Shown here: positions 42,632 to 51,272 of the stretch, piece by piece
Layout of the letters: every line of letters begins with the position of its first letter
Numbering within the stretch: the first letter of the stretch is position 1
NCBI GenBank assembly: GCA_002005505.1
Contig: KV908499.1
Span: forward strand, 153,337-208,336
DNA length: 55,000 nt
Reading direction: 5' to 3'
Source of the DNA: Botryococcus braunii
Taxonomy: Eukaryota; Chlorophyta; Trebouxiophyceae
Position numbers and translations under genes: made by a program
Notes under the pieces: model-generated
The model's database searches: none
What the model saw: only the letters and a program-made list of their open reading frames with translations
What the model was told of the DNA's origin: nothing

Positions 42632-42664
42632 GTAACTATAGGAGGTGTGATTGTCTATAGTTAC
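42632..42664 (+). promoter_or_regulatory. Conserved hairpin in E 3' untranslated region
   Basis: GTAACTATAG/CTATAGTTAC, 10-bp stem as in B, with one loop base different. Confidence 0.6.
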
Positions 42665-42753
42665 AGTAAGCAGGGTTCGTGATGCCCCTGTCTTACGTTT
42701 GTGGCCCCATTGCCATAAACAACATCTCATAGCTTATGCCAAGGGGGAGGGCA

Positions 42754-43014
42754 TGTAGCATTTCCTAGGGTATAATGCTCTAGTATGGTCCTTGGCATTG
42801 CTCTTTGACTTGCCATGTGATCTGGATTCGCAGTACAACCTCGCTCAAGTAGTTCGCTCGGTTGCCCGACTACGCGTCTGTGGCAGTACAGTATAATTCA
42901 ATCCACCCTGGGTTTAAGTGTACGCTTGCGAATCAATCATGTAACACTCTTTCGTTGCACACCACGAACGTCTCACTGTCTCATAAAACCCTCTTCCGCT
43001 TAGTTAACGCTACA
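42754..43014 (+). repeat. E 3' LTR (261 bp)
   Basis: Preceded by the polypurine tract AAGGGGGAGGGCA; followed by the TSD gttag. Confidence 0.95.
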
Positions 43015-43019
43015 GTTAG

Positions 43020-44937
43020 AAAGAAGGATGGAAGTTTGCGTATGGTAATAGACTACCGTCCCCTGAATAAAATTACCATCTCGGATAGGTACCCTCTCCC
43101 CAGAATTGACGATCTGTTGGATAGGCTTAAGGGAGCCAAGGTGTTTTCGAGCTTGGACTTGTTGTCTGGGTACCATCAAGTGCGACTTCGCAAGGAGGAT
43201 GTGCCTAAAACTGCCTTCAGGACCCCTTTTGGCTTGTACGAATTTCTTGTACTTCCCTTTGGTTTGACCAACGCGCCCGCGACATTTCAACGGCCTATGA
43301 ATGAGGTTTTTCACGACTTTATAAGGGAAGGCTTTGTGGTTGTATACTTGGGTGATGTGCTCATTTATAGCAAAACGGAAGAGGAACACCTTCTGCAGTT
43401 GGACAGAGTTTTCACCCGTCTACGCGAACACCAACTCCTGGCAAAACTTGTCAAATGCTCTTTCTTTGAGAAACAATTGAAATACTTGGGACACATCATT
43501 GGGGAAAATGGGTTGGAAGTGGATATGGATAAAGTCAAGGTGGTGCAGGAGTGGCCTACGCCCACAAACGTAACGGAAGTTAGGAGGTTTCTTGGGTTGT
43601 CTAATTACTTTCGAAAGTTTATTCAGAACTACAGTATCCTGGCAACCCCATTGACAGCTCTCTCTGGGGCAAAAGCACCTTGGAAGTGGGGACAGGAACA
43701 ACAGGAAGCATTTGACAACATAAAGGAAGCTTTGGTAAGTGCCCCTATCTTAACACTCCCGGACGTACGTCGGCCATTTAAGGTAGTGTGCGATGCATGC
43801 GATTACGGCGTGGGAGCTGTGCTATTTCAAGATGGAAAGGTTTGTGCGTATTTCAGTAAAAAGTTGGGAGCAAGCGAGAGGAACTACAGTGCCACGGAAC
43901 GGGAGTTATTGGCTGTAGTGTATGCTCTCACGGAATGGAGGTGTTATTTGTTAGGTAAGCCAGTAACGGTGGTGACGGATCACAAGTGCAACACCTTCTT
44001 GGGTCAACAGGTGGGGCTTAGTCCTCGGAGGGCTCGGTGGGCCGAGCGCCTGCAGGAGCTTGAGATTGAATGGGTATGGGAACCGGGCAAGACCAACATT
44101 GCGGATCCGCTCTCCAGGTGTCACTCAACACCCTGGACCTGGGGGGAGGGACAATGGGGCTGCTGTGGCCGGGGCTGCCCTCCGGCGCAAGCGTCGGCGC
44201 ACCAGTCCGGACTCCCTCACCCCCTCCAGCCGGGATGTCGAGGGTACCCTCACAGCTCAGGTCCGCAAGGTCCCCAAGGTCACGCTCCCGGGGCCCGCTC
44301 ACGAGACCCCAAGCTCCCTCGGCACGATGGAGCAAATCGGGTTGGCCAGCCCGAGTGAGCTTACCCGCGAGACCGATGGGTACGAATCCCTACTTGGCAA
44401 ACTTGAGAAGGCTTACACATACGATCCGTGGTTGGCAGCGCGTGCGAATAGAAGGAAGGTTAGTCTAAAGGGAGGCTTTTGGGAGAGGAATGGACGGAAA
44501 TATGTTCCTGCATTGTTTGAGGAAAGGAAAGATGGGGAACTTGTCGTGGAGAACCTACGACGTGGAATTTTGGAAGCTTTACATGATCCACCTCATGTTG
44601 GTCACCCTGGAGTAACTCGCATGTACGAGCTTGTCACAAGGGAATGGTATTGGCCGGGAATGTATGGGGATGTCAAAGCCTATGTTGCTCATTGTGACTC
44701 TTGTCAACGAGTCAAGGCTCGGAATACTTTGCCTGCTGGTCTTCTTCACCCCTTACAAATACCAGCAAGGAAGTGGCAAAGTGTGTCTATGGACTTTATT
44801 AGCAACCTCCCACAGACCCCAAGTGGAAATGATGCTATTTGATTTGTCGTGGATAGGCTTAACAAGTGTGCTCATTTTGCTGCTACAACAATGAATGCTG
44901 ATGCTTATACTCTAGCACAATTGTTAAGGACATGGGT
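43020..44937 (+). pseudogene. G pol: reverse transcriptase, RNase H, start of integrase
   Basis: Resumes the RT of G ([25 protein letters not shown]). The catalytic YxDD reads YLGD (GGT at 43351-43353), which removes a metal-binding Asp. RNase H follows (VVCDACDYGVGAVL, ATERELLAVVYAL, IADPLSR). A frame change lies between about 44112 and 44160, followed by a basic Ser/Pro-rich linker, the integrase zinc finger (HDPPHVGHPGVTR ... CDSCQRVK) and the first Asp region (MDFISNLPQT). TGA at 44840-44842 and a break at about 44937 end similarity; the rest of integrase is missing. Confidence 0.88.
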
Positions 44938-45110
44938 GTGGATGTATCGTGGATCCCGGGTGTGGTGGCATTGTGGATCACAAGCCACTCACTGGCGAAC
45001 GCGGCCGCACTCTGGACGATCCGAACGAGCCAAATGAGGATAGCTGGAAATAACTTGCACAGGTCACGCGTTGTTGCCACAAGAAAGTGGAAGAATACAG
45101 AGAGAGTCAC
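44938..45110 (+). other. Element G remnant before the T2/H composite
   Basis: No domain recognised. The last five bases, gtcac, recur at 51273-51277 on the far side of the composite. Confidence 0.5.
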
Positions 45111-45274
45111 TGTAACGACTATCGGGCGATGTCCGATAGTCGGAGCCCTACTTAACCGCTGAGCAATGCCGATAAACACCGATCGTACCTTTTAGGCACG
45201 TGGCACACCCGGCCTAGTTGGTAGGATTCCTCCGAGGGACCTCGCAGTCCCGGGTACGAATCCCGGTCGTTACA
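45111..45274 (+). repeat. T2 LTR copy 1 (164 bp)
   Basis: Terminal inverted repeat TGTAACGAC/GTCGTTACA. A 10-bp hairpin CGACTATCGG (45116-45125) / CCGATAGTCG (45133-45142) lies at the start and a tRNA-like segment at the end, whose B box has one change (GGTACGAATCC). Confidence 0.9.
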
Positions 45275-45531
45275 TTTGGTATCGGCGAGCAGGAAACCCA
45301 TTTTCCTCTCGCATTGCGATCACGCGGTGCGACGCGCCTGCCCACAAGGGGGATGGGATTCCAGGCCGTAACATCCGGACGCAATCTTCCAACGGACCCT
45401 CCGTAACGGACAGTCCTTATCCATGGGCTCACTCACCAACCACCACCCACGTGTATGGGCACGTGGACCATCCACCAATTCTCCGTTCCCAGGCACAATC
45501 GAGGACGATTGTGGTCTAAGAGGGGGAGAAA
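45275..45531 (+). other. T2 internal region
   Basis: PBS, then a hairpin using the PBS end: GCGAG (45285-45289) and AGGAAA pair with TTTCCT and CTCGC (45308-45312), with one bulged C. No coding frame. Ends in the polypurine tract. Confidence 0.8.
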
Positions 45532-45695
45532 TGTAACGACTATCGGGCGATGTCCGATAGTCGGAGCCCTACTTAACCGCTGAGCAATGCCGATAAACAC
45601 CGATCGTACCTTTTAGGCACGTGGCACACCCGGCCTAGTTGGTAGGATTCCTCCGAGGGACCTCGCAGTCCCGGGTTCGAATCCCGGTCGTTACA
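45532..45695 (+). repeat. T2 LTR copy 2 (164 bp)
   Basis: Same as copy 1 but with an intact B box, GGTTCGAATCC. Confidence 0.9.
45626..45695 (+). other. tRNA-like segment at the end of T2 LTR copy 2
   Basis: GGCCTAGTTGGTAGGATTCC resembles a tRNA D arm with A box (close to tRNA-Glu style). CCGGG-TTCGAAT-CCCGG is a perfect T arm containing the B box (45674-45684). The anticodon region can only make a tight CGAG/CTCG stem, so no normal anticodon loop exists. The LTR start GTAACGA is complementary to the final TCGTTAC, like a split acceptor stem. Interpreted as tRNA-derived, not as a tRNA gene. Confidence 0.65.
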
Positions 45696-45703
45696 TTTGG
45701 TAA

Positions 45704-46127
45704 TGTAACGACCGGGATTCGAACCCGGGACTGCGAGGTCCCTCGGAGGAATCCTACCAACTAGGCCGGGTGTGCCACGTGCCTAAAAGGTACGATCGGT
45801 GTTTATCGGCATTGCTCAGCGGTTAAGTAGGGCTCCGACTATCGGACATCGCCCGATAGTCGTTACATTTCTCCCCCTCTTAGACCACAATCGTCCTCGA
45901 TTGTGCCTGGGAACGGAGAATTGGTGGATGGTCCACGTGCCCATACACGTGGGTGGTGGTTGGTGAGTGAGCCCATGGATAAGGACTGTCCGTTACGGAG
46001 GGTCCGTTGGAAGATTGCGTCCGGATGTTACGGCCTGGAATCCCATCCCCCTTGTGGGCAGGCGCGTCGCACCGCGTGATCGCAATGCGAGAGGAAAATG
46101 GGTTTCCTGCTCGCCGATACCAACAAA
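45704..46127 (-). mobile_element. Second T2 unit, inverted, joined to an H LTR
   Basis: The inverted T2 LTR (45704-45867) and inverted T2 internal region (45868-46124) read as perfect complements of the plus-strand unit. The expected T2 5' LTR is replaced by an H LTR (46128-46297). The bases between that LTR and the PBS (TTTGT on the reverse strand) are H-like. It is therefore a chimera with H LTR, T2 body and T2 LTR, joined at the shared PBS. Confidence 0.8.
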
Positions 46128-46297
46128 TGTAATGATCTAGGAAATTCACGAAGACAAGGGCTAGATGCAAGATCTAACACAAAGGCTCGTGTGAGAATGA
46201 CCTCACACAGGTGCATACCGAGTCGTATGCACCCTCGTGGTCGAAGACCACGTGAGACCCGTATCCGACGGGTGCACGTATCCGGAAGTACGTTACA
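46128..46297 (-). repeat. H 3' LTR (170 bp)
   Basis: Ends TGTAACG...ATTACA on the reverse strand. Three strong hairpins: GTGTGAG/CTCACAC (46189-46208), GTGCATAC/GTATGCAC-type (46211-46232) and GTGGTC/GACCAC (46237-46251). Confidence 0.92.
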
Positions 46298-46313
46298 TTT
46301 CTCCCCCTCTTAG
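46298..46313 (-). promoter_or_regulatory. H polypurine tract
   Basis: CTAAGAGGGGGAGAAA on the reverse strand; the same 16 bases stand in T2. Confidence 0.85.
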
Positions 46314-46689
46314 CTAGCCGAGCTCCTGGGAGGCTAACAAAGGGTGAGTGTGGAAGGCTCACTGTAACACATCCACAAGATGGTGAGCTGATGAGCGACG
46401 ACCCGAAGACACCAAGCCCGAGGACTTGGGTTCGAACTTGCCTTGGGTGTACTGAGTAATAAGCCCGCAGTGAACGGGGTAACGCCGGCCACAGGCCAAA
46501 CGCCACTGATTCGAAGAGCTAAGTCACTACAGCGGTAAGACACAGCTTATGCTGGGACCCGAGGGAGTGGGCGTAGGAAGGCTAGCACTTGACCTGCAAG
46601 TCGGAAGGATACTCGGTGCACTCGAGTATGCGGCTAAATAACCACGACCCTCCCGCAGGCGCGGGGGCTCAAGGCCGCTGATGAACCTC
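46314..46689 (-). other. H 3' untranslated region
   Basis: 376 bases between the pol stop and the polypurine tract. No coding frame or clear structure recognised. Confidence 0.6.
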
Positions 46690-49413
46690 CTATGTCGGTG
46701 CGTTGCGACCGACTGTGTCCCAGTACCTCTTGAGCACTTCAGGAGCATTGGTCAAATTCCCTTGTGGTTCCCAAGTATTGTGTTCCGGAGAGTGACCTGT
46801 CCACTGGACGAGGTACTCGTACTTGGCGGGATTTCGAGAATTGACACGACGGTGGGCTACGATGGAGTCCACCTCGTATTCCTCTTCTCCAAGGAGAAGT
46901 TCCGCTGGAGGCGGTGGTTGAACTGATCCATCCCTACGGTAGGGTTCCAACTTGGATACATGAAAGACATCATGTATTCTCCAGCGTGCAGGCAGAACTA
47001 GCTCATAAGCTTGTTTGCCAATGCGCTTGTGGACTTGGAATGGACCTACCCAGCGAGGGAGGAGTTTTGGAGTGCCTTGCTTAAAACGTAGGTCCTTGGA
47101 GGACAGAAGGACCCAATCCCCTGGTGAGAACTGGAGATCCCTACGTTTTGTATTGGCTGCCTGTGCCTGTCGGTTGGTGGCTACTCGGTGTACCATCCGA
47201 GCTTCATTGATCAAACGCTGCATGCGCTGAACGAAGCCGGCTGCGCTCGGAACCCGTAGGTTGGGTAGGAGCGTGGCTGGGAGGTATGGATGATGCCCGT
47301 AGTTGAGCATGAATGGCGTAGTGCCGGTGCTCTCATGGTCTGCGTTGTTGATCGCAAACTCGGCGCAGGACAACTTGGTATCCCAGTCAGTTTGGCTGGA
47401 CGACACGTACATGCGTAGCATGTCTTCCAGTACCCGGTTGGTCCTTTCTGTCTGACCATCCGTTTGAGGGTGGTAGGCAGTGGACATGGCCTGTTTGGTA
47501 CCGAGTATCTCGCACAAAGCCTTGGTGAAGTGGCTGGTGAAGAGTGGATCTCTGTCAGACACTATCACTTGGGGGACCCCATGCAACTTCCATACGTTGT
47601 CAACGTACAGGCGCGCCGTTTGCTCCGCTGTCGCTCGCGACGTGGTTGGCACCAGATGGACCATCTTGGAGAGTTTGTCCACGATGACGAAGATGGCATC
47701 GTGGCCGCGCTCAGTGGACGGTAGCTGTGTGATGAAGTCCATCGTGACTGTATGCCAAGGAGCAAAGGGTAAGCCCAGAGGTTGCAGGAGACCAGCTGGT
47801 TTGAGGTTCCTGGCTTTGTTCTTTTGGCACAGATGGCATGTGGTGACATACCTCTCCACTTCCTGAGTCATAGAAGGCCACCAGTAATGGCGGGTTATGA
47901 GCTTCAGGGTCTTCCGAACACCTTGGTGTCCAGCGTATGGGCTGTCATGCATTTCCTTAAGGAGAAGGGTTCGCAACCCAAATGCATCGGGTACGGCAAC
48001 TTTGCCGTCGTGTAGGAAGAGACCCTCGTGTGAGAGGAGACCCTTCAAGTTGTCAGCATCCTGGAACCATGGGTCCAAAGAATAACCTTGCACGAACTTG
48101 TCTTTCCATGACAGGCTCGTGGGCTCTCCCCCCCCTGAAGTCACACCAGAACGGAGGACTGCAGATAGGGATGGACTCGGTAGACAGGGAGAGTCAGGGG
48201 GTGCTAAGACCCCAGATGCCACAATGGCATGGACAAAGCCACACGGTGGAGTGTAATCACTGCCGAGGGCAGGGTGACGACTGAGGGCATCAGCTACCAC
48301 GTTGGACTTGCCAGCAACGTGATCCCAACGAAAGTGGAACCTGGAAAGGAACTCAGCCCAACGTGTTTGACGTCGGCTAAGGGTAGGAAGCGAGTCCAGG
48401 TAGGTGATGGCTTTGTGGTCTGTGACGACCCGGAACTCAGGAGCACCTTCAAGGTAGCAGCGCCAGACAGTGAGGGCGTGCACCACAGCCAGGAGCTCTT
48501 GTTCCCCAGTGGCATAGTTGATTTCCGCAGGTGTAAGACCTCGGCTTTCGAAGGCCACTGGACGACCATTTTGATAGAGCACGGCCCCGAGCCCATGAAG
48601 GGAGGCATCAGTGTGCACTTCAAATGGTTGAGAGAAATCAGGGAAAGCTAGGCAGGGAGCAGTGGTCAAGGCTTGCTTGATGGCTTGGAAAGCAGCAGCG
48701 CAAGCAGGGGACCAGACCCAAGCCACACCTTTACGAGAAAGGCGGTGGAGAGGGGAAGCCAGCACCGCAAAGTTACGAATGAACTTGCGGAAGTAGGTGG
48801 CTAAGCCCAGGAAGGACCGTAGGTGACTGAGATTCCTAGGAGTAGGAAAATCAGCTACGGCAGCTGTCGTACGGGGATCAACTTTGATTCCATCCGCAGA
48901 CACCACATGACCCAAGTATGTGACTTCGGGCTGGGCGGAGGACTTACATCCAGAACGGACTAAGCGTTTAGCCTTCACTGCAGAGATGACCAACACCTTA
49001 GTGTCCTGACACAGGTTGCCAGGGCAAGGCTTGTCCAAAGGTGCACACTGTAAAACAAATGGCTTTGCTTTGTTCGTGTAACCTCTGATGGTCAGCTCAT
49101 CGAAGTCCAACCTAGCACGACAACGACGTAACCACTGGTTGCCCAAGATGAGAGTCCAATCCATAGCTAAGTCTAACACAACACAAGGAACCCTTGTGAA
49201 ACGTTGACCTTGGACGGTAACGGACACTGTGACTTGGCCCATATGGTTGACGCGTGCCCCATTGGCTAGTTGTAGCTGTGGGTGCACATCTCCCCGTGGG
49301 GACACTTCCAATGCATGCCTCTTCACGAAGGCAGAGCTGATGACGTTACACGCCGCCCCGGAGTCGAAGAGGATGTGGCCATGCTGGTCCAACACCTGCC
49401 CAGCAAAGACCAT
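46690..49413 (-). CDS. H pol with in-frame loss of reverse transcriptase
   Basis: 907 codons counted from the ATG complementary to 49411-49413; the frame is open farther upstream to the gag stop. Retropepsin DSGAA is at about residue 17. After about residue 155 (KAKRLVRSG) the protein jumps straight to the RT thumb (VTYLGHVVSADGIKVDPR), so fingers, palm and YxDD, roughly 270 residues, are missing without loss of frame (junction about 48945-48955). RNase H (FEVHTDAS ... [10 protein letters not shown]), integrase HHCC (HDSPYAGHQG ... CHLCQKNK), D,D,E (MDFITQLP, SDRDPLF, GQTERTN) and chromodomain (YEVDSIVAHRRV ... WEPQGNL) are intact. It needs RT in trans. Confidence 0.92.
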   Translation of the reverse strand: MVFAGQVLDQHGHILFDSGAACNVISSAFVKRHALEVSPRGDVHPQLQLANGARVNHMGQVTVSVTVQGQRFTRVPCVVLDLAMDWTLILGNQWLRRCRARLDFDELTIRGYTNKAKPFVLQCAPLDKPCPGNLCQDTKVLVISAVKAKRLVRSGCKSSAQPEVTYLGHVVSADGIKVDPRTTAAVADFPTPRNLSHLRSFLGLATYFRKFIRNFAVLASPLHRLSRKGVAWVWSPACAAAFQAIKQALTTAPCLAFPDFSQPFEVHTDASLHGLGAVLYQNGRPVAFESRGLTPAEINYATGEQELLAVVHALTVWRCYLEGAPEFRVVTDHKAITYLDSLPTLSRRQTRWAEFLSRFHFRWDHVAGKSNVVADALSRHPALGSDYTPPCGFVHAIVASGVLAPPDSPCLPSPSLSAVLRSGVTSGGGEPTSLSWKDKFVQGYSLDPWFQDADNLKGLLSHEGLFLHDGKVAVPDAFGLRTLLLKEMHDSPYAGHQGVRKTLKLITRHYWWPSMTQEVERYVTTCHLCQKNKARNLKPAGLLQPLGLPFAPWHTVTMDFITQLPSTERGHDAIFVIVDKLSKMVHLVPTTSRATAEQTARLYVDNVWKLHGVPQVIVSDRDPLFTSHFTKALCEILGTKQAMSTAYHPQTDGQTERTNRVLEDMLRMYVSSSQTDWDTKLSCAEFAINNADHESTGTTPFMLNYGHHPYLPATLLPNLRVPSAAGFVQRMQRLINEARMVHRVATNRQAQAANTKRRDLQFSPGDWVLLSSKDLRFKQGTPKLLPRWVGPFQVHKRIGKQAYELVLPARWRIHDVFHVSKLEPYRRDGSVQPPPPAELLLGEEEYEVDSIVAHRRVNSRNPAKYEYLVQWTGHSPEHNTWEPQGNLTNAPEVLKRYWDTVGRNAPT

Positions 49414-49569
49414 GGTGAGGTCTTGAACAGCAGGGTCTGGATGGAAAGCATGTGCAGCTAGAAGTGGTGGTGCAGGTAGTTCATCTGAGTGAGAACTGGG
49501 TGTAGGAGGAACCGGACTTATTCCAGCTACATCTGCATGAGCTGCAGGAGAGACTGAAGGCCCAGACCT

Positions 49570-51048
49570 TCAGCGTTTAGAAGGTGGCAAGACAACGTCA
49601 GGATGCGGGCAAGACGCGGTGTCGTGCTCGTGGACGCCGCAGTTGATGCAGCGCCCGTCAGAGTTGCGCCTGTGGAAGAGGGCCTCAGCAAGGCCCTTCT
49701 TGGCCCACTTGGCCGCCTCTTCAGCGAGTGCCTTGGGAGGCAGGTTGAGGGCAGGCTTCTTGGCAGGCTTGGTGGCCAAGGGTGGCGCGCGACGCTTATC
49801 CGCACGTGGACCACCCTCCCTGCGGTGGTCAGTGTGAGAGCCACCTGCAAGGACAGTGAGAAGATCCTCAGCTTCCTTGGCAGCCTTGACTACCACGTCA
49901 AGGTGCTCGAACTCATCCTTTGCCATGGCATCCCTCATGACCAACTGGTAGACAGCTGGCTTGAGACCATTGCGAAAAGCTGAGCAAGCCTCTGGCCCCG
50001 AGATGGGGTGTTGAACTGCCTCTACCATGATTGCCCTGAAAGCTGCATGATAGGAAGCGACAGAGTTGGTGTGTCGTAAGCGTGCGAGACGAACTCGAAC
50101 AGTGTGTTCGACCTTACCCTCCACAAACTGAGCAAGCATTTCAGTTTTGAAGGTGGAAAAGTCCCTAGGATCACGTCCCCGCTGAGTGAGAGACTTTTTC
50201 ATTAAGGCCCATTGCTCGGCTGCACGACCCGACAAGCATAGTGAAGCGTTTGCGACTAAGTCACCTGGTGCAATGTGCATAAGAGAGGCATAGTCGTCAA
50301 ATTGCTCAAACCAGGTGGTGACCTTGGTACCTTCCTTGGACCCATCGAATTTGGGTGGTGGAACACGAATAGGCTTGGAAGGGAAGGAACTCCAATTGAT
50401 TTGGTCGTAATCGAGAGGGAATTCCGGATTGAGAGGAAGCTCGGTAGTCGGGGTAAGCGGAGGCGTACCCTTGAGCAACAAGTCGCGGAGCTCTGAGAGG
50501 GTGTCCTTCATGGATCGGACGTCGCCCTCGACTACCGTAAGCCGGGCATTGGTTTCTTCACGATGGGCTTCAAGCGCCACCGTGAGGTCACCTGCGTAGG
50601 AGGGAATTGGCCCCTCCAAGTCACGCAACAGAAACTTATAATCCCAATAAGTGTTCGTTGCGGACTGGAGGTCCCTTATGGCAATTTGATGGGCGGCAAA
50701 CGCTGTGTTTGCGCCAAAGGCCGTGGGTGCGACCATGTAGGAGCTCGCGTGAGCAGCCAGCCAGGAGGCGTGGCGCTGACGGAGAGAGGCAGTGGCCTCT
50801 GAGAGTTTTTCCTGTACATCAGATATGACAACAGAAAGATCATCATAGGTTTCGTATTCCTGCACGCACAACCAAAAAGCCGTAGACGAACTCGTCCCCG
50901 CAACCACAGGTACACGGAAGTCCTTCCGAAGAAAATCTGGTACAGTCGCGAGAGTTGATGTAGGCACATATTCCAATTTCGTGAAAGATGGTTCATTAGT
51001 CAAGATGAATTCGATTGTAGACTCGCGAGGCAAAACGAGCTCGGCCAT
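49570..51048 (-). CDS. H gag
   Basis: 492 residues from an ATG 35 bases after the PBS. An N-terminal and coiled-coil-like region (LTVVEGDVRSMKDTLSELRD, about 170-190) precedes the retrotransposon gag domain (TWFEQFDDYASLM ... AEQWALMKK, about 240-390). The CCHC knuckle CINCGVHEHDTASC is close to the C-terminus. It ends in TGA (49570-49572), and pol continues in the same frame with no further stop, so pol may be made by stop-codon readthrough. Confidence 0.9.
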   Translation of the reverse strand: MAELVLPRESTIEFILTNEPSFTKLEYVPTSTLATVPDFLRKDFRVPVVAGTSSSTAFWLCVQEYETYDDLSVVISDVQEKLSEATASLRQRHASWLAAHASSYMVAPTAFGANTAFAAHQIAIRDLQSATNTYWDYKFLLRDLEGPIPSYAGDLTVALEAHREETNARLTVVEGDVRSMKDTLSELRDLLLKGTPPLTPTTELPLNPEFPLDYDQINWSSFPSKPIRVPPPKFDGSKEGTKVTTWFEQFDDYASLMHIAPGDLVANASLCLSGRAAEQWALMKKSLTQRGRDPRDFSTFKTEMLAQFVEGKVEHTVRVRLARLRHTNSVASYHAAFRAIMVEAVQHPISGPEACSAFRNGLKPAVYQLVMRDAMAKDEFEHLDVVVKAAKEAEDLLTVLAGGSHTDHRREGGPRADKRRAPPLATKPAKKPALNLPPKALAEEAAKWAKKGLAEALFHRRNSDGRCINCGVHEHDTASCPHPDVVLPPSKR

Positions 51049-51082
51049 AGTGCAGCACGGACAAAGTACAGAGAATAGATTT

Positions 51083-51094
51083 TCGCCGATACCA
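51083..51094 (-). promoter_or_regulatory. H primer binding site
   Basis: TGGTATCGGCGA on the reverse strand, eight bases after the LTR, a longer gap than the one or two bases in the other elements. Confidence 0.8.
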
Positions 51095-51102
51095 AAAACA
51101 AA

Positions 51103-51272
51103 TGTAATGATCTAGGAAATTCACGAAGACAAGGGCTAGATGCAAGATCTAACACAAAGGCTCGTGTGAGAATGACCTCACACAGGTGCATACCGAGTCG
51201 TATGCACCCTCGTGGTCGAAGACCACGTGAGACCCGTATCCGACGGGTGCACGTATCCGGAAGTACGTTACA
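51103..51272 (-). repeat. H 5' LTR (170 bp)
   Basis: Reads identical to 46128-46297. Its U3 end forms the right edge of the whole composite. Confidence 0.93.

Larger units (their letters stand above)
37156..43014 (+). mobile_element. Ty3/gypsy element E
   Basis: 5.86 kb with two 261-bp LTRs that I read as identical and TSD gttag (37151-37155, 43015-43019). It inserted in the reverse transcriptase of G. It has a truncated gag identical in structure to D and a pol with two defects. Same family as B. Confidence 0.95.
45111..45695 (+). mobile_element. T2: TRIM-like element (LTR-internal-LTR)
   Basis: Two 164-bp LTRs around a 257-bp non-coding internal region with PBS TGGTATCGGCGA (45277-45288) and polypurine tract CTAAGAGGGGGAGAAA (45516-45531). 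The tract and following TGTAACG are identical to those of element H, the likely protein-coding partner. The right LTR is followed by TTTGGTA, the start of another PBS region, as if a tandem unit had begun. Confidence 0.87.
46128..51272 (-). mobile_element. Ty3/gypsy element H, lacking the RT core
   Basis: Two 170-bp LTRs, identical as read, bound gag, protease, RNase H, integrase and chromodomain on the reverse strand; the reverse transcriptase core is absent. Its left LTR also serves as the 5' LTR of the inverted T2 unit. The outer TSD gtcac lies at 51273-51277 and, on the other side, before the T2 LTR at 45106-45110, so T2 and H appear to have been inserted as one unit. Confidence 0.88.

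Noticed and set aside
45626..45695. Functional tRNA-Glu-like gene
   Set aside because: Perfect T arm but no usable anticodon loop, and no 5' acceptor strand next to the D arm.
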